Origin: an uncultured Pseudomonadota bacterium
GTDB taxonomy: Bacteria > Myxococcota_A > UBA796 > GCA-2862545
NCBI GenBank assembly: GCA_937891875.1
Contig: CALATR010000655.1
Coordinates: 1 to 5,663 of the forward strand
Direction: 5' to 3'
Length of the DNA stretch: 5,663 bases
The notes beneath the pieces were generated by a model. The model was given only the letters and a program-made list of their open reading frames with translations, searched no databases and had not been told where the DNA came from. Below, piece after piece: positions 1 through 5,459 of the stretch. How positions within the stretch are numbered: position 1 is the stretch's first letter; every line of letters begins with the position of its first letter. The position numbers and the translations under genes were made by a program.

Positions 1-881
1 GCTGGCTCAAGTGTCACTACCCGGCGGCGTTCACCGCCTCGCTCATCAACAGCCACCCCATGGGCTTCTACAGCCCACGGGCGCTGCTGGCGGATGCGCA
101 GCGCCACGGCATCGAGGTGCGGCCGGTATGCGTCGTCGAGAGCCGCTGGGACTGCACCCTGGAGCCGACGGCGGAGGGGGAGCGGGCGATCCGCTGCGGG
201 CTGCGGCTGGTGAAGGGGCTCGGCGAGGAGGAGGGCGAGGCTATCGAACGAGCCAGGAGCGAGGAGGCATTTCGCGATCTTCCGGACCTCGCCCGGCGGA
301 CCAGGCTGGACCGTAGAGCGCTCGAGGCGCTGGCCGAGGCGGACGCGTTCCGGGCCTTCGGGCTGTCCCGTCGCCAGGCGGCCTGGGTGCTTCAGGGTCT
401 GTGGACGGAGCTGCCGCTGTTCGCGGGCCTCGCGCGCCAGGAGCCGACGCCCAGGTTGCCGAAGGAGACCGCGGTCGAGGCGATCGAAGCGGCCTACCGG
501 CGGGTCGGCCTCTCGGTCGACACCCACCCCATGCAGCTGATCCGCCCCCAGCTGGCCGGGGTTCCCGCCCTGGACGTGCTCGCCACCCTGCCCACGGACA
601 GCCGGGTGCGGATCGCTGGCCTCGTGGCCAACCGACAGCGCCCGGGCACCGCCAAGGGGGTCGTGTTCATGACGCTCGAGGACGAGACCGCACTGGTCAA
701 CCTGGTCGTCTGGCCCAAGACCTGGGCCCGGTACCGGAGGATTGCGCGAGGGAGCGCCCTGCTCGGTGTGGATGGGCGACTGCAGCGCCAGGACGAAGCC
801 ATGAGCGTACTGGTCGAGCGCTTCTGGCCGATCCCCGAGGATGCTCTTGGCATACCGAACCAATCTCGTGACTTCAGATAG
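1..881 (+). CDS. dnaE2: Error-prone DNA polymerase DnaE2 (ImuC), C-terminal part, 5' truncated by window edge
   Basis: This is the C-terminal 292 residues of a C-family polymerase of the DnaE2/ImuC type, which in other bacteria performs error-prone lesion bypass after DNA damage, usually together with ImuA and ImuB. The frame is already open at base 3 (reading WLKCHYPAAFTASLINSHPM), so the Met at 60 is internal and not the start. Seen directly: the C-family stretch HYPAAFTASLINSHPMGFYS; a DnaE2-like SRWDCTLE; a helix-hairpin-helix region around visible residues 90-120; and an OB-fold region around 201-275 with RQRPGTAKGVVFMTLEDET and LLGVDGRLQR. The C-terminus ends SRDFR, as typical DnaE2 proteins do. 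Full-length family members are about 1000-1100 aa, so roughly 700-800 residues, including the PHP and catalytic palm parts, lie outside the window. The polymerase catalytic aspartates therefore cannot be checked. No ImuA or ImuB gene follows, so any such partners would have to be upstream. A housekeeping DnaE1 is less likely, because the protein stops right after the OB fold. Confidence 0.92.
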   Translation, partial: WLKCHYPAAFTASLINSHPMGFYSPRALLADAQRHGIEVRPVCVVESRWDCTLEPTAEGERAIRCGLRLVKGLGEEEGEAIERARSEEAFRDLPDLARRTRLDRRALEALAEADAFRAFGLSRRQAAWVLQGLWTELPLFAGLARQEPTPRLPKETAVEAIEAAYRRVGLSVDTHPMQLIRPQLAGVPALDVLATLPTDSRVRIAGLVANRQRPGTAKGVVFMTLEDETALVNLVVWPKTWARYRRIARGSALLGVDGRLQRQDEAMSVLVERFWPIPEDALGIPNQSRDFR

Positions 882-914
882 CGGCGCTGGCTTCGAATCG
901 AGACCCGCGGCCCG

Positions 915-920
915 TACAAT
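915..920 (+). promoter_or_regulatory. Candidate -10 element TACAAT for the 214-aa lipoprotein gene
   Basis: TACAAT matches the sigma-70 -10 consensus at 5 of 6 positions and sits 18 nt before the lipoprotein ATG, in the 57-nt gap after dnaE2. A TTCGAA at 892-897 is at 17-nt spacing but matches TTGACA at only 3 of 6 positions. This is a weak, by-eye call. It would give a very short leader. Confidence 0.3.
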
Positions 921-929
921 GAAGGGTGC

Positions 930-934
930 GGAGG
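930..934 (+). promoter_or_regulatory. Ribosome binding site GGAGG that sets the start at 939
   Basis: GGAGG lies four bases upstream of the ATG at 939. It supports that codon as the start of the lipoprotein over other in-frame or nearby starts. Confidence 0.6.
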
Positions 935-938
935 GTGC

Positions 939-1583
939 ATGGACAGGAAGCTGTGGGTGCTGCTGGTGGTGCTCGGCGCCTGCGACGAGCCGGCGCCCGA
1001 GGAGATCATCACGGAGCCGCTGACTCGGGAGAGCGCGCCGCCCGAGGTCGGCATGGACGTCGAGGACGAGGCGGACTGGGTCACGCCCGGGCTGATCAGC
1101 GGCTTCGTTGCCGACGCGGACCAGGCGGCGTCGACGGTGCCGATCCGGCTCGAGTCAGCGATCGACGGCGTGCTCTACGAGGGAAACGCGGACGGCGACG
1201 GCAGCTGGCACTGGCAGGGCGAGCTCACGCTGGGAGAGAACCCGCTGCGACTGAGTGCGGTCGACCGCGAGGGCAACGAGAGCAGCCGGACCGTCCTGCT
1301 CAACGTTCGCAGGAATGCAGTTCCGGACTGTCGGATCGTCAGGCCGGTCCCGGGCGCGGTCGTGCGCGTGGGGGAGGACGTCCGCTTCACGGCCGAGGTG
1401 TTCGATGCGGACGGGGACCCGCTCAACGTGCTGTGGCGCTCCGACCTGGACGGCGCCCTGGCCATCGGGGAGAGCTTCCTGCGGCGGCTCCGCGTCGCGG
1501 GCGAGCACCGGATCAGCCTGGAGGTCCGAGACGAGATCGGTCCGCCTTGTACCGACGAGATCACGATCCTGGCCACGGATTGA
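939..1583 (+). CDS. Putative outer-envelope lipoprotein with two Ig/PKD-like domains
   Basis: A 214-aa protein of unknown specific function, probably exported and lipid-anchored. The N-terminus MDRKLWVLLVVLGAC has a short basic n-region, a hydrophobic core and a lipobox (LGAC) with Cys15 as the predicted lipidated residue. Signal peptidase II would leave Asp at +2, but its sorting meaning in this lineage is unknown. Residues 16-48 are an acidic, Pro-rich linker. Residues about 50-124 resemble a bacterial Ig-like domain (IDGVLYEGNADGDGSWHW, then GENPLRLSAVDREGN). Residues about 128-212 resemble a PKD/cadherin-like sandwich (GEDVRFTAEVFDADGD, then AGEHRISLEVRDE). Cys131 and Cys204 bracket this second domain and could form a disulfide. 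The DADGDG and DADGD motifs could bind calcium, which is inference. No enzymatic motif is visible. A good SD, an own -10 candidate and a 57-nt gap suggest transcription independent of dnaE2. Confidence 0.85.
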   Translation: MDRKLWVLLVVLGACDEPAPEEIITEPLTRESAPPEVGMDVEDEADWVTPGLISGFVADADQAASTVPIRLESAIDGVLYEGNADGDGSWHWQGELTLGENPLRLSAVDREGNESSRTVLLNVRRNAVPDCRIVRPVPGAVVRVGEDVRFTAEVFDADGDPLNVLWRSDLDGALAIGESFLRRLRVAGEHRISLEVRDEIGPPCTDEITILATD

Positions 1584-1607
1584 CGGGACGGAGTGCGCCT
1601 GCGCGGG

Positions 1608-1613
1608 TATACT
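1608..1613 (+). promoter_or_regulatory. Candidate -10 element TATACT for the small Asp/Thr lipoprotein
   Basis: TATACT matches the -10 consensus at 5 of 6 positions, in the 77-nt gap between the two lipoprotein genes. It is flanked by the inverted arms CGCGG (1602-1606) and CCGCG (1614-1618), which could be an operator or chance in GC-rich DNA. The nearest good -35 (TTGACG, 1580-1585, overlapping the stop codon of the upstream gene) is 22 nt away, which is too far for a standard sigma-70 promoter. Confidence 0.3.
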
Positions 1614-1651
1614 CCGCGGCGCTCGGTCGCTCCGGGCACGGGCCAGAGCTG

Positions 1652-1656
1652 AGGAG
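1652..1656 (+). promoter_or_regulatory. Ribosome binding site AGGAG that sets the start at 1661
   Basis: AGGAG with a four-base spacer precedes the ATG at 1661, the same arrangement as in the preceding lipoprotein gene. It decides the start of a gene that could otherwise be misread as part of a longer frame beginning at 926. Confidence 0.6.
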
Positions 1657-1660
1657 TTCC

Positions 1661-1891
1661 ATGTACCGCCTTGCCGCCATCGTCCTGTCGCTGGGTGTCC
1701 TCGCTGGCTGTGCGGGCGACGACGAGCCCATCTCCAGCGCCGAGTCCGACCCGACCCGTGACTTCGAGGTCACCCTGTCCGACACCGACACCGACTGGCC
1801 GATCGTCCGCGACACCGATGTGGACACCTCGGACACGGACGGCGGCGACACGGACACGGACGGCGGCGACACGGACACCGACGCCGGCTGA
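1661..1891 (+). CDS. Small lipoprotein with Asp-Thr-Asp repeat tail
   Basis: A 76-aa protein of unknown function. MYRLAAIVLSLGVLAGC is a clear lipoprotein signal with lipobox LAGC and predicted lipidated Cys17. The remaining 60 residues contain 18 Asp and 3 Glu against 2 Arg and no Lys, so the mature protein would be very acidic. From residue 41 it is dominated by DTD units, including two copies of GGDTDTD (61-67 and 68-74), and it ends at DAG. Low-complexity Asp/Thr stretches of this kind are familiar in myxobacterial-type lipoproteins as spacers between the anchor and a folded domain. Here no folded domain follows. It may be a complete tethered acidic peptide, a cation-binding surface tail, or a protein truncated by mutation. 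The signal peptide, SD and codon bias support a real gene. The upstream gap and separate -10 candidate suggest its own promoter. Confidence 0.75.
   Translation: MYRLAAIVLSLGVLAGCAGDDEPISSAESDPTRDFEVTLSDTDTDWPIVRDTDVDTSDTDGGDTDTDGGDTDTDAG
1841..1882 (+). repeat. 21-nt in-frame tandem repeat, two copies, coding GGDTDTD
   Basis: Units 1841-1861 and 1862-1882 differ at one base (G against C at 1879). A partial unit (ACACGGAC) precedes them at 1833-1840. The 21-nt length keeps the frame, so copy-number change would lengthen or shorten the acidic tail without breaking it. Confidence 0.85.
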
Positions 1892-1914
1892 GCGCGAGGT
1901 CCGCGGGACCACCC

Positions 1915-2003
1915 CGCGAGAGTGCGCTCCGGTTCGAGATGATCCGAGTTTTCCACAGCATGAGGACTGCGGGCTTTTTCTGCAGTCCCGGTGCGCTCTC
2001 GCG
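1915..2003. repeat. Imperfect long inverted repeat enclosing a smaller hairpin
   Basis: The left arm at 1915-1932 pairs with the right arm at 1988-2003. CGCGAGAG (1915-1922) pairs with CTCTCGCG (1996-2003), CGC with GCG (1993-1995), and CCGG (1929-1932) with CCGG (1988-1991), with one two-base bulge and one mismatch. Inside it, GGACTGC (1964-1970) pairs with GCAGTCC (1982-1988) around a T-rich loop. It starts 24 nt after the small lipoprotein's stop, so it may be a 3' structure or a terminator without a U-tract, or part of a structured RNA. Confidence 0.5.
1949..1957 (+). promoter_or_regulatory. DnaA-box-like 9-mer TTTTCCACA
   Basis: It differs from the E. coli-type box TTATCCACA only at position 3. 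It is a single site by itself and could be chance, but a second similar site lies at 2078-2086. Confidence 0.25.
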
Positions 2004-2077
2004 TGCGGTGGTCGCTCACAGGGGTGGCCTGGATCGCGATCAGCGGACAATGCTGACTTTCAGAGTACCGCCGGATG

Positions 2078-2086
2078 TTGTCCACA
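2078..2086 (+). promoter_or_regulatory. DnaA-box-like 9-mer TTGTCCACA
   Basis: It is identical to the box form favoured in high-GC actinobacteria and differs from TTATCCACA only at position 3. A weaker relative, TTGTCCGCT, is on the minus strand at 2042-2050. No dnaA, dnaN, gyrB or parAB gene is near, so this is not evidence for oriC. Confidence 0.3.
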
Positions 2087-2419
2087 GCTTCGATCGCGTG
2101 ATGGTGCCGATCGTGTCGAGAACATCGTGTTTGACGGCCTGATCGACGAGAGGTACAACCTGGGTGTCGGTACCCCCCTGCCGGCAATCCCCCCCCAGCC
2201 TCGGCTGGACCCCTCCCCAATGGTCCGCGTTTTCCCCGAACGATGGGCCAACCCCTGTCCCTGTCACGTCATCCGGAGTCTTCTCTCCGCATCCCTCCCG
2301 CCGATCCTCCCGTGGTCGGCACACCGCCAACGCCCTCGCAATCTCTCCTCGGTGGTGCGTGCGGTCGAAAGGGCTCCGGGTGACGTGCTGGGGGACCGAG
2401 TGGCTCGCTTGGGGGCGAG

Positions 2420-3970
2420 ATGAACAAGCGCACCCGACGGATGCTGATCGTCGGAGGAGTCGTCGTCGTCGCTGTGGTCGCCATCGGCGGCTGGGTGGCG
2501 TGGCGGTACGGCCAGGCGCTGTACTGGCAGAGCGCGGCCGTGCTCGCGCTGACCGACGAGGAGTCCGGCGCGGTGGTCGCGTGCGAGGATCCCGGCTGGC
2601 TCGGGCTGCTCAAGGTGCTGGAGCAGGACCTGGACGTGAGCTGCCCGGCCACCTGGTTCGCCGACGTGTCCCAGGCGCACCTCAAGCCTCGCCACACCCA
2701 GCGCGCCCGCTGGTACACCGATGTGGCCGAGGACCCGGCGCGCTCGCGGAGGACGCGGTTCCGGGCGGGCTCGGCGCTGCTCCTCTCCGGCCGCCCTGCG
2801 CCCACCGAGCTCGCCATCCTGGCGCGGACCAGCGGTCAGGCGGTGGACGACCTGGTCGACGCGGTCGCGGACGGTTCCTGGCCGGCGGAGTGGGTGGAGC
2901 CGGCGCTGGCTGACCGGGTCGCCGCCCGGAGCGTGTCCCTGGACGAGCCCGAGAGCGTGGATGCCCTGATCGCCGGGCTGCTTCGCGCGGCGACGGTCCC
3001 CGATCCGGACGCCAGCGACGGGGCCCGGGAGCTGGCGGAGGTCGCCCTGGATGCGCTCGGACTCGACCAGGAGCTGCTCGCCGAGCAGGTGGCCCGGCGG
3101 GACGCAGGCCTGCCCCTCGGTGAGGTGCCCTCGGACCTGGTCATGGAGGTCGCCAACCGGGGCCGGCTGTGCGTCGGCGAGGGACTCGGAGGGGCGCCCT
3201 GCCTGCTGTGGCTGACCGAGCTGCTCGAGCCGTACGCGAGTGAGCCCGCTGCAGAAGGCTCGGCCTCTCGGCTGCGGACCGTCTGGGAGGTGGCGTATGA
3301 CCGGGATCCGCGCCGGGTCGCCCGCTTGGAGCGGGAGCTCTCGCGTGCGGCTGCCTGGGTGGAAGTGCCGGAGGAAACAGTCGATCGCGCCAGGCGACTC
3401 CGCGCTCTGCTGCTCCTTGGAGCGGCGGACGGCGAGGCGCTGGACGGGGGTGAGGTCCCGGTCGAGCGGGTGCTCGTGACCCACACCGGCGGCCCCTGGT
3501 CGCGGGCCGTGCTGGCGCTCGAGCTGGGCGATCGGGCGGGTGTCGCGGTGGCCGCGGGGCTGGGTCCAGACGGACGGGTGTGGCTGCGAATCGGCGACGC
3601 CGCGGCCTGGCTGGATGCGTGCGGCCAGGTCGAGCCCGCGCTCGACGCAGCCATGCCGGAGTTGTGGCCGGAGCGGTCGGTGCTGGCGCAGGCGGCGGTG
3701 GAGCAGGCGCGCACGGCCTGGCTGGTCGGCGAGTCGGCGCGCGCGGTGCGGCTGGTGCGCCTGGCCGAGCGGCTCGATCCGGTCGGGGTGGAGGGGCTTG
3801 GAGTCGTGGTGACGAAGAAGACCCCGCGGGACGTGGACCCGCTCGCCCAGGCTGCCGCGGACCTGCTGGGTGCGCCGCCGGTGCGGACGGTGACGGGGGC
3901 CGAGACCGCGCGCAAGGTGCAGGCCGGCACGCTCGTCGGTGCGTGGCCCCCCCAGGCGAGGTGCGAGTGA
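2420..3970 (+). CDS. Hypothetical protein with N-terminal membrane anchor and helical body
   Basis: A 516-aa protein that I do not recognise. The basic N-terminus MNKRTRR is followed by one hydrophobic segment at about residues 8-28, which predicts a signal anchor with the rest in the periplasm. Alternatively it is an uncleaved signal sequence, as no lipobox is present. Residues about 106-270 are Ala/Leu-rich amphipathic helices that could form a HEAT-like solenoid. Residues about 421-456 (AQAAVEQARTAWL, then ARAVRLVRLAERLDP) resemble a TPR-type helix pair. Six Cys (55, 75, 251, 261, 401, 515) include two close pairs that could form disulfides outside the cytoplasm. No enzyme motif is visible. 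The start is the ATG after a weak GGGGGCGAG purine stretch, and codon bias becomes strong from the first codons. It converges on the minus-strand 118-aa gene, leaving 11 nt between stops. Function is unknown; a scaffold or envelope role is a guess. Confidence 0.85.
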   Translation: MNKRTRRMLIVGGVVVVAVVAIGGWVAWRYGQALYWQSAAVLALTDEESGAVVACEDPGWLGLLKVLEQDLDVSCPATWFADVSQAHLKPRHTQRARWYTDVAEDPARSRRTRFRAGSALLLSGRPAPTELAILARTSGQAVDDLVDAVADGSWPAEWVEPALADRVAARSVSLDEPESVDALIAGLLRAATVPDPDASDGARELAEVALDALGLDQELLAEQVARRDAGLPLGEVPSDLVMEVANRGRLCVGEGLGGAPCLLWLTELLEPYASEPAAEGSASRLRTVWEVAYDRDPRRVARLERELSRAAAWVEVPEETVDRARRLRALLLLGAADGEALDGGEVPVERVLVTHTGGPWSRAVLALELGDRAGVAVAAGLGPDGRVWLRIGDAAAWLDACGQVEPALDAAMPELWPERSVLAQAAVEQARTAWLVGESARAVRLVRLAERLDPVGVEGLGVVVTKKTPRDVDPLAQAAADLLGAPPVRTVTGAETARKVQAGTLVGAWPPQARCE

Positions 3971-3981
3971 GCGGCTCCGGT

Positions 3982-4338
3982 CTAGCCCGGCGTGACGCAG
4001 ACCTGCAGCATGTGCTGCGGGTAGCCGGTGGCCTTCTGGACGGCCTCGTAGTCGACCGTCCAGATGGTGTAGCCGGTCTGTTCCTGGACCCAGCGGCCCG
4101 CCTCGGAGTCGTCTCCGGGCAGCTCCATGGTCTCGCCGAGGGGGATCTCGAACGTCCTGCACCGCAGGCTGAACGGCGTGCTGCTGACCGGGACCGGCTC
4201 CGTGCCATCGATCATGACCTGCACCGGCTCCTCCGCGCGGGCCTCGAGCAGGCCTTCGGAGAGCGTGGCGAGGGCCCAACCAGCGGCGACCGCGCCCAGG
4301 ACAGTGAGCGAGAGCATCCACGCGCTGCGCGCATTCAT
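3982..4338 (-). CDS. Small hypothetical membrane-anchored protein
   Basis: A 118-aa protein of unknown function. Residues about 5-26 (SAWMLSLTVLGAVAAGWALA) form a single hydrophobic segment, predicting an anchor or uncleaved signal peptide, followed by a roughly 80-aa extracytoplasmic domain. That domain has alternating beta-like segments (VQVMIDG, LRCRTFEIPLG, YTIWTVDYEAV, MLQVCVTPG). Cys60 and Cys114 could pair as a disulfide tying its start to its end. The ATG at 4338 is chosen over an in-frame TTG at 4350, because GGAGG lies five bases before it and the TTG codon itself overlaps the SD. It is convergent with the 516-aa gene and divergent from the nuclease gene (59-nt shared upstream region). 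Both neighbouring membrane-anchored proteins face each other, but nothing shows they interact. The + strand frames across this region are shadows. Confidence 0.75.
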   Translation of the reverse strand: MNARSAWMLSLTVLGAVAAGWALATLSEGLLEARAEEPVQVMIDGTEPVPVSSTPFSLRCRTFEIPLGETMELPGDDSEAGRWVQEQTGYTIWTVDYEAVQKATGYPQHMLQVCVTPG

Positions 4339-4343
4339 CAGAA

Positions 4344-4348
4344 CCTCC
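4344..4348 (-). promoter_or_regulatory. Ribosome binding site GGAGG for the 118-aa gene
   Basis: It reads GGAGG-TTCTG-ATG on the minus strand. The ideal spacing fixes the start at 4338 and argues against the upstream TTG. Confidence 0.7.
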
Positions 4349-4370
4349 AAGCGGGACAGGAGCCCGGGGG

Positions 4371-4376
4371 TATCCT
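4371..4376 (+). promoter_or_regulatory. Candidate -10 element TATCCT for the nuclease gene
   Basis: TATCCT lies 21 nt before the ATG at 4398, in the 59-nt divergent region. Like the candidates at 915 and 1608 it is a TAnnnT hexamer standing out of GC-rich DNA shortly before a start codon. No convincing -35 is visible. Confidence 0.25.
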
Positions 4377-4397
4377 GTTCGACCGGCCGGTGAGGCG

Positions 4398-5333
4398 ATG
4401 GCGGATCTGAAGAACGAGTTCTCGTGGTCCTGGAGCCGACACCGGGCGTTCGAGACCTGTCTGCGGCGCTACTACCTGCAGCACTACGCGTTCTGGGGCG
4501 GGTGGGAGCCGGGGTCCGAGGCCCGTGAGATCTACATCCAGAAGAAGCTGAACAGCCGGCCCCAGTGGATCGGCACGACCGTGCACCAGGCCGCCGAGTG
4601 GGTGTTGGGCCAGGTCCGTCGGGGCCACTACCCGCCGCCCGAGCGGGTGGTCGAGCGCTACGAGCGGGCTGCCCGGCGTATGGTCGACGAGTCGGCGCGC
4701 GGGCTCTTCCGCATCCGACCCAAGAAGTCGCCCGGCTTCGTCGACCACTACTACGACCTGAACACTCCAGAAGACGCCTGGGAGGCGGATCTCCAGGAGA
4801 TCTCCCGCCAGATCCGCGGCTTGTTCGACAACCGCGTGTTCCTGCGCCTGACCAGCGTGCCGGGCCGGATCGTCGAGGTCGAGCGGCTGGAGCAGCTCTT
4901 CGTCGGCGACGTGCCCGTGTGGGTCTCGCTGGACGTGCTGGTCTCCGATGGGGAGGGAGGCTTCGTGGTCATCGACTGGAAGACCGGGCGCGCCCACGAC
5001 GCCGAGACGGTGGTGCGCCAGCTTGGCGTGTACGGCGCCTACGTTGTTCAGCGCTACCTGCGTCAGGACCCCGGGCGGGTCGAGGCGGATCAGCTGGACC
5101 GGGTGAAGGTGATGTACGTCAACCTCCGCGAGGAGACGTACGACACCCGCGACCTCGACCTGGCCGCCATGCGCGAGACCCTCGCGACCATCGACACCTC
5201 GTCGGCCCGCATGCGCGAGCTCCTGGTGGACGTCGGCGAGAACGTGGCGAAGGAGGCGGACTTCCCGATGCTGGAGGAAGGCGCCGAGGCCTGCGCCCAC
5301 TGCGCGTTCCGGAGGACGTGCGGCAGGGGGTAG
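4398..5333 (+). CDS. Stand-alone PD-(D/E)XK nuclease, RecB/Cas4/AddB type with Fe-S cysteines
   Basis: A 311-aa predicted DNA nuclease of the PDDEXK_1 superfamily. Seen in order: the N-terminal FSWSWSRHRAFETCLRRYYL motif with Cys21; the conserved His63 in GTTVHQA; Asp179 in SLDVLV; Asp193-Trp-Lys195 in VIDWKTGR (the D-x-K catalytic pair); and the RecB-family Q-x3-Y motif at Gln208-Tyr212 (QLGVYGAYV). Last comes the Cys299-x2-Cys302-x5-Cys308 cluster at the extreme C-terminus. In AddB and Cas4 proteins one N-terminal Cys and three C-terminal Cys hold a 4Fe-4S cluster, and all four are present here. All expected catalytic residues are intact, so the enzyme should be active. No helicase is fused or adjacent, unlike AddAB/RecBCD, and no cas1, cas2 or repeat array is present, so it is probably not a CRISPR Cas4. 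The role could be in DNA repair or recombination; the true substrate is unknown. The start follows a modest GGTGAGG. Confidence 0.9.
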   Translation: MADLKNEFSWSWSRHRAFETCLRRYYLQHYAFWGGWEPGSEAREIYIQKKLNSRPQWIGTTVHQAAEWVLGQVRRGHYPPPERVVERYERAARRMVDESARGLFRIRPKKSPGFVDHYYDLNTPEDAWEADLQEISRQIRGLFDNRVFLRLTSVPGRIVEVERLEQLFVGDVPVWVSLDVLVSDGEGGFVVIDWKTGRAHDAETVVRQLGVYGAYVVQRYLRQDPGRVEADQLDRVKVMYVNLREETYDTRDLDLAAMRETLATIDTSSARMRELLVDVGENVAKEADFPMLEEGAEACAHCAFRRTCGRG

Positions 5334-5374
5334 GGGTCGGGGCGGGCCGGGCCGGTCAGGGGCGGTCCGCGGTC

Positions 5375-5443
5375 GAGGCGTCCGTTGCTGCGAGCGGGTT
5401 GGTGGCGGGGCGGGCCGCTGGAGAGGCGTCCGTTGCTGCGAGC
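5375..5443. repeat. Direct repeat, 21 nt perfect, two copies 48 nt apart
   Basis: Copies at 5375-5395 and 5423-5443 are identical (core GGCGTCCGTTGCTGCGAG). The sequences after each copy are also related (both carry GGCGGGGCGG followed by GCC or TCC), so the real unit is about 48 nt. A degenerate copy of the tail (GGGGCGGTCCGCGGTC) precedes the first. Confidence 0.85.
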
Positions 5444-5459
5444 AGATCGGGGGCGGGGC

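Larger units (their letters stand above)
1892..2419. other. 528-nt intergenic region, lower GC, no convincing gene
   Basis: No frame here has a good SD, a recognisable product and the strong G/C third-position bias of the neighbours. Local GC drops (about 57 % in 2041-2100 by count). Contents: nested inverted repeats at 1915-2003; DnaA-box-like sites at 1949 and 2078; the 10-nt palindrome GATCGCGATC at 2032-2041; C-runs of 6 (2173-2178) and 8 (2189-2196); and a short hairpin CCAGCC-TC-GGCTGG at 2195-2208. A + strand frame stays open from 1671 to 2423 and its TGA overlaps the next gene's ATG (ATGA at 2420-2423). Its codon use is poor, with about 70 % G/C third positions in 2220-2420 by my count against about 94 % at the start of the next gene. 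The promoter of the 516-aa gene must lie here, but I cannot place it. Confidence 0.7.

Noticed and set aside
926..1891. A 321-codon + strand frame joining the two lipoprotein regions
   Set aside because: Its first part is low-complexity and out of frame with the well-supported 214-aa lipoprotein. The real gene in this frame starts at 1661 with an SD and a signal peptide.
1939..2142. Possible 67-aa small protein in the intergenic gap
   Set aside because: It has no SD, poor third-position bias, no recognisable motif and crosses the inverted-repeat structure.
1892..2419. Chromosomal origin (oriC)
   Set aside because: Only two mismatched DnaA-like boxes are present, there is no clear AT-rich unwinding element, and no dnaA, dnaN, gyrB, rpmH or parAB gene is nearby.
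3971..3995. Bidirectional terminator between the convergent genes (CCGG-TCTAGC-CCGG at 3977-3990)
   Set aside because: The stem is only four base pairs with a mismatch near the centre and there is no T-run on either strand.
2264..4321. A 685-codon open frame on the minus strand across the 516-aa gene
   Set aside because: It runs antisense to a gene with strong third-position G/C bias, its translation is low-complexity Arg/Gly/Pro/His-rich, and it overlaps the better supported minus-strand 118-aa gene in another frame. It is a GC-driven shadow.
4339..4350. TTG start at 4350 for the minus-strand small gene (122 aa)
   Set aside because: The codon overlaps the GGAGG that serves the ATG at 4338, and no SD precedes the TTG.
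5375..5443. CRISPR array
   Set aside because: Only two 21-nt copies exist, the spacers resemble each other, and no cas1/cas2 is present. The nearby Cas4-like nuclease is not enough.
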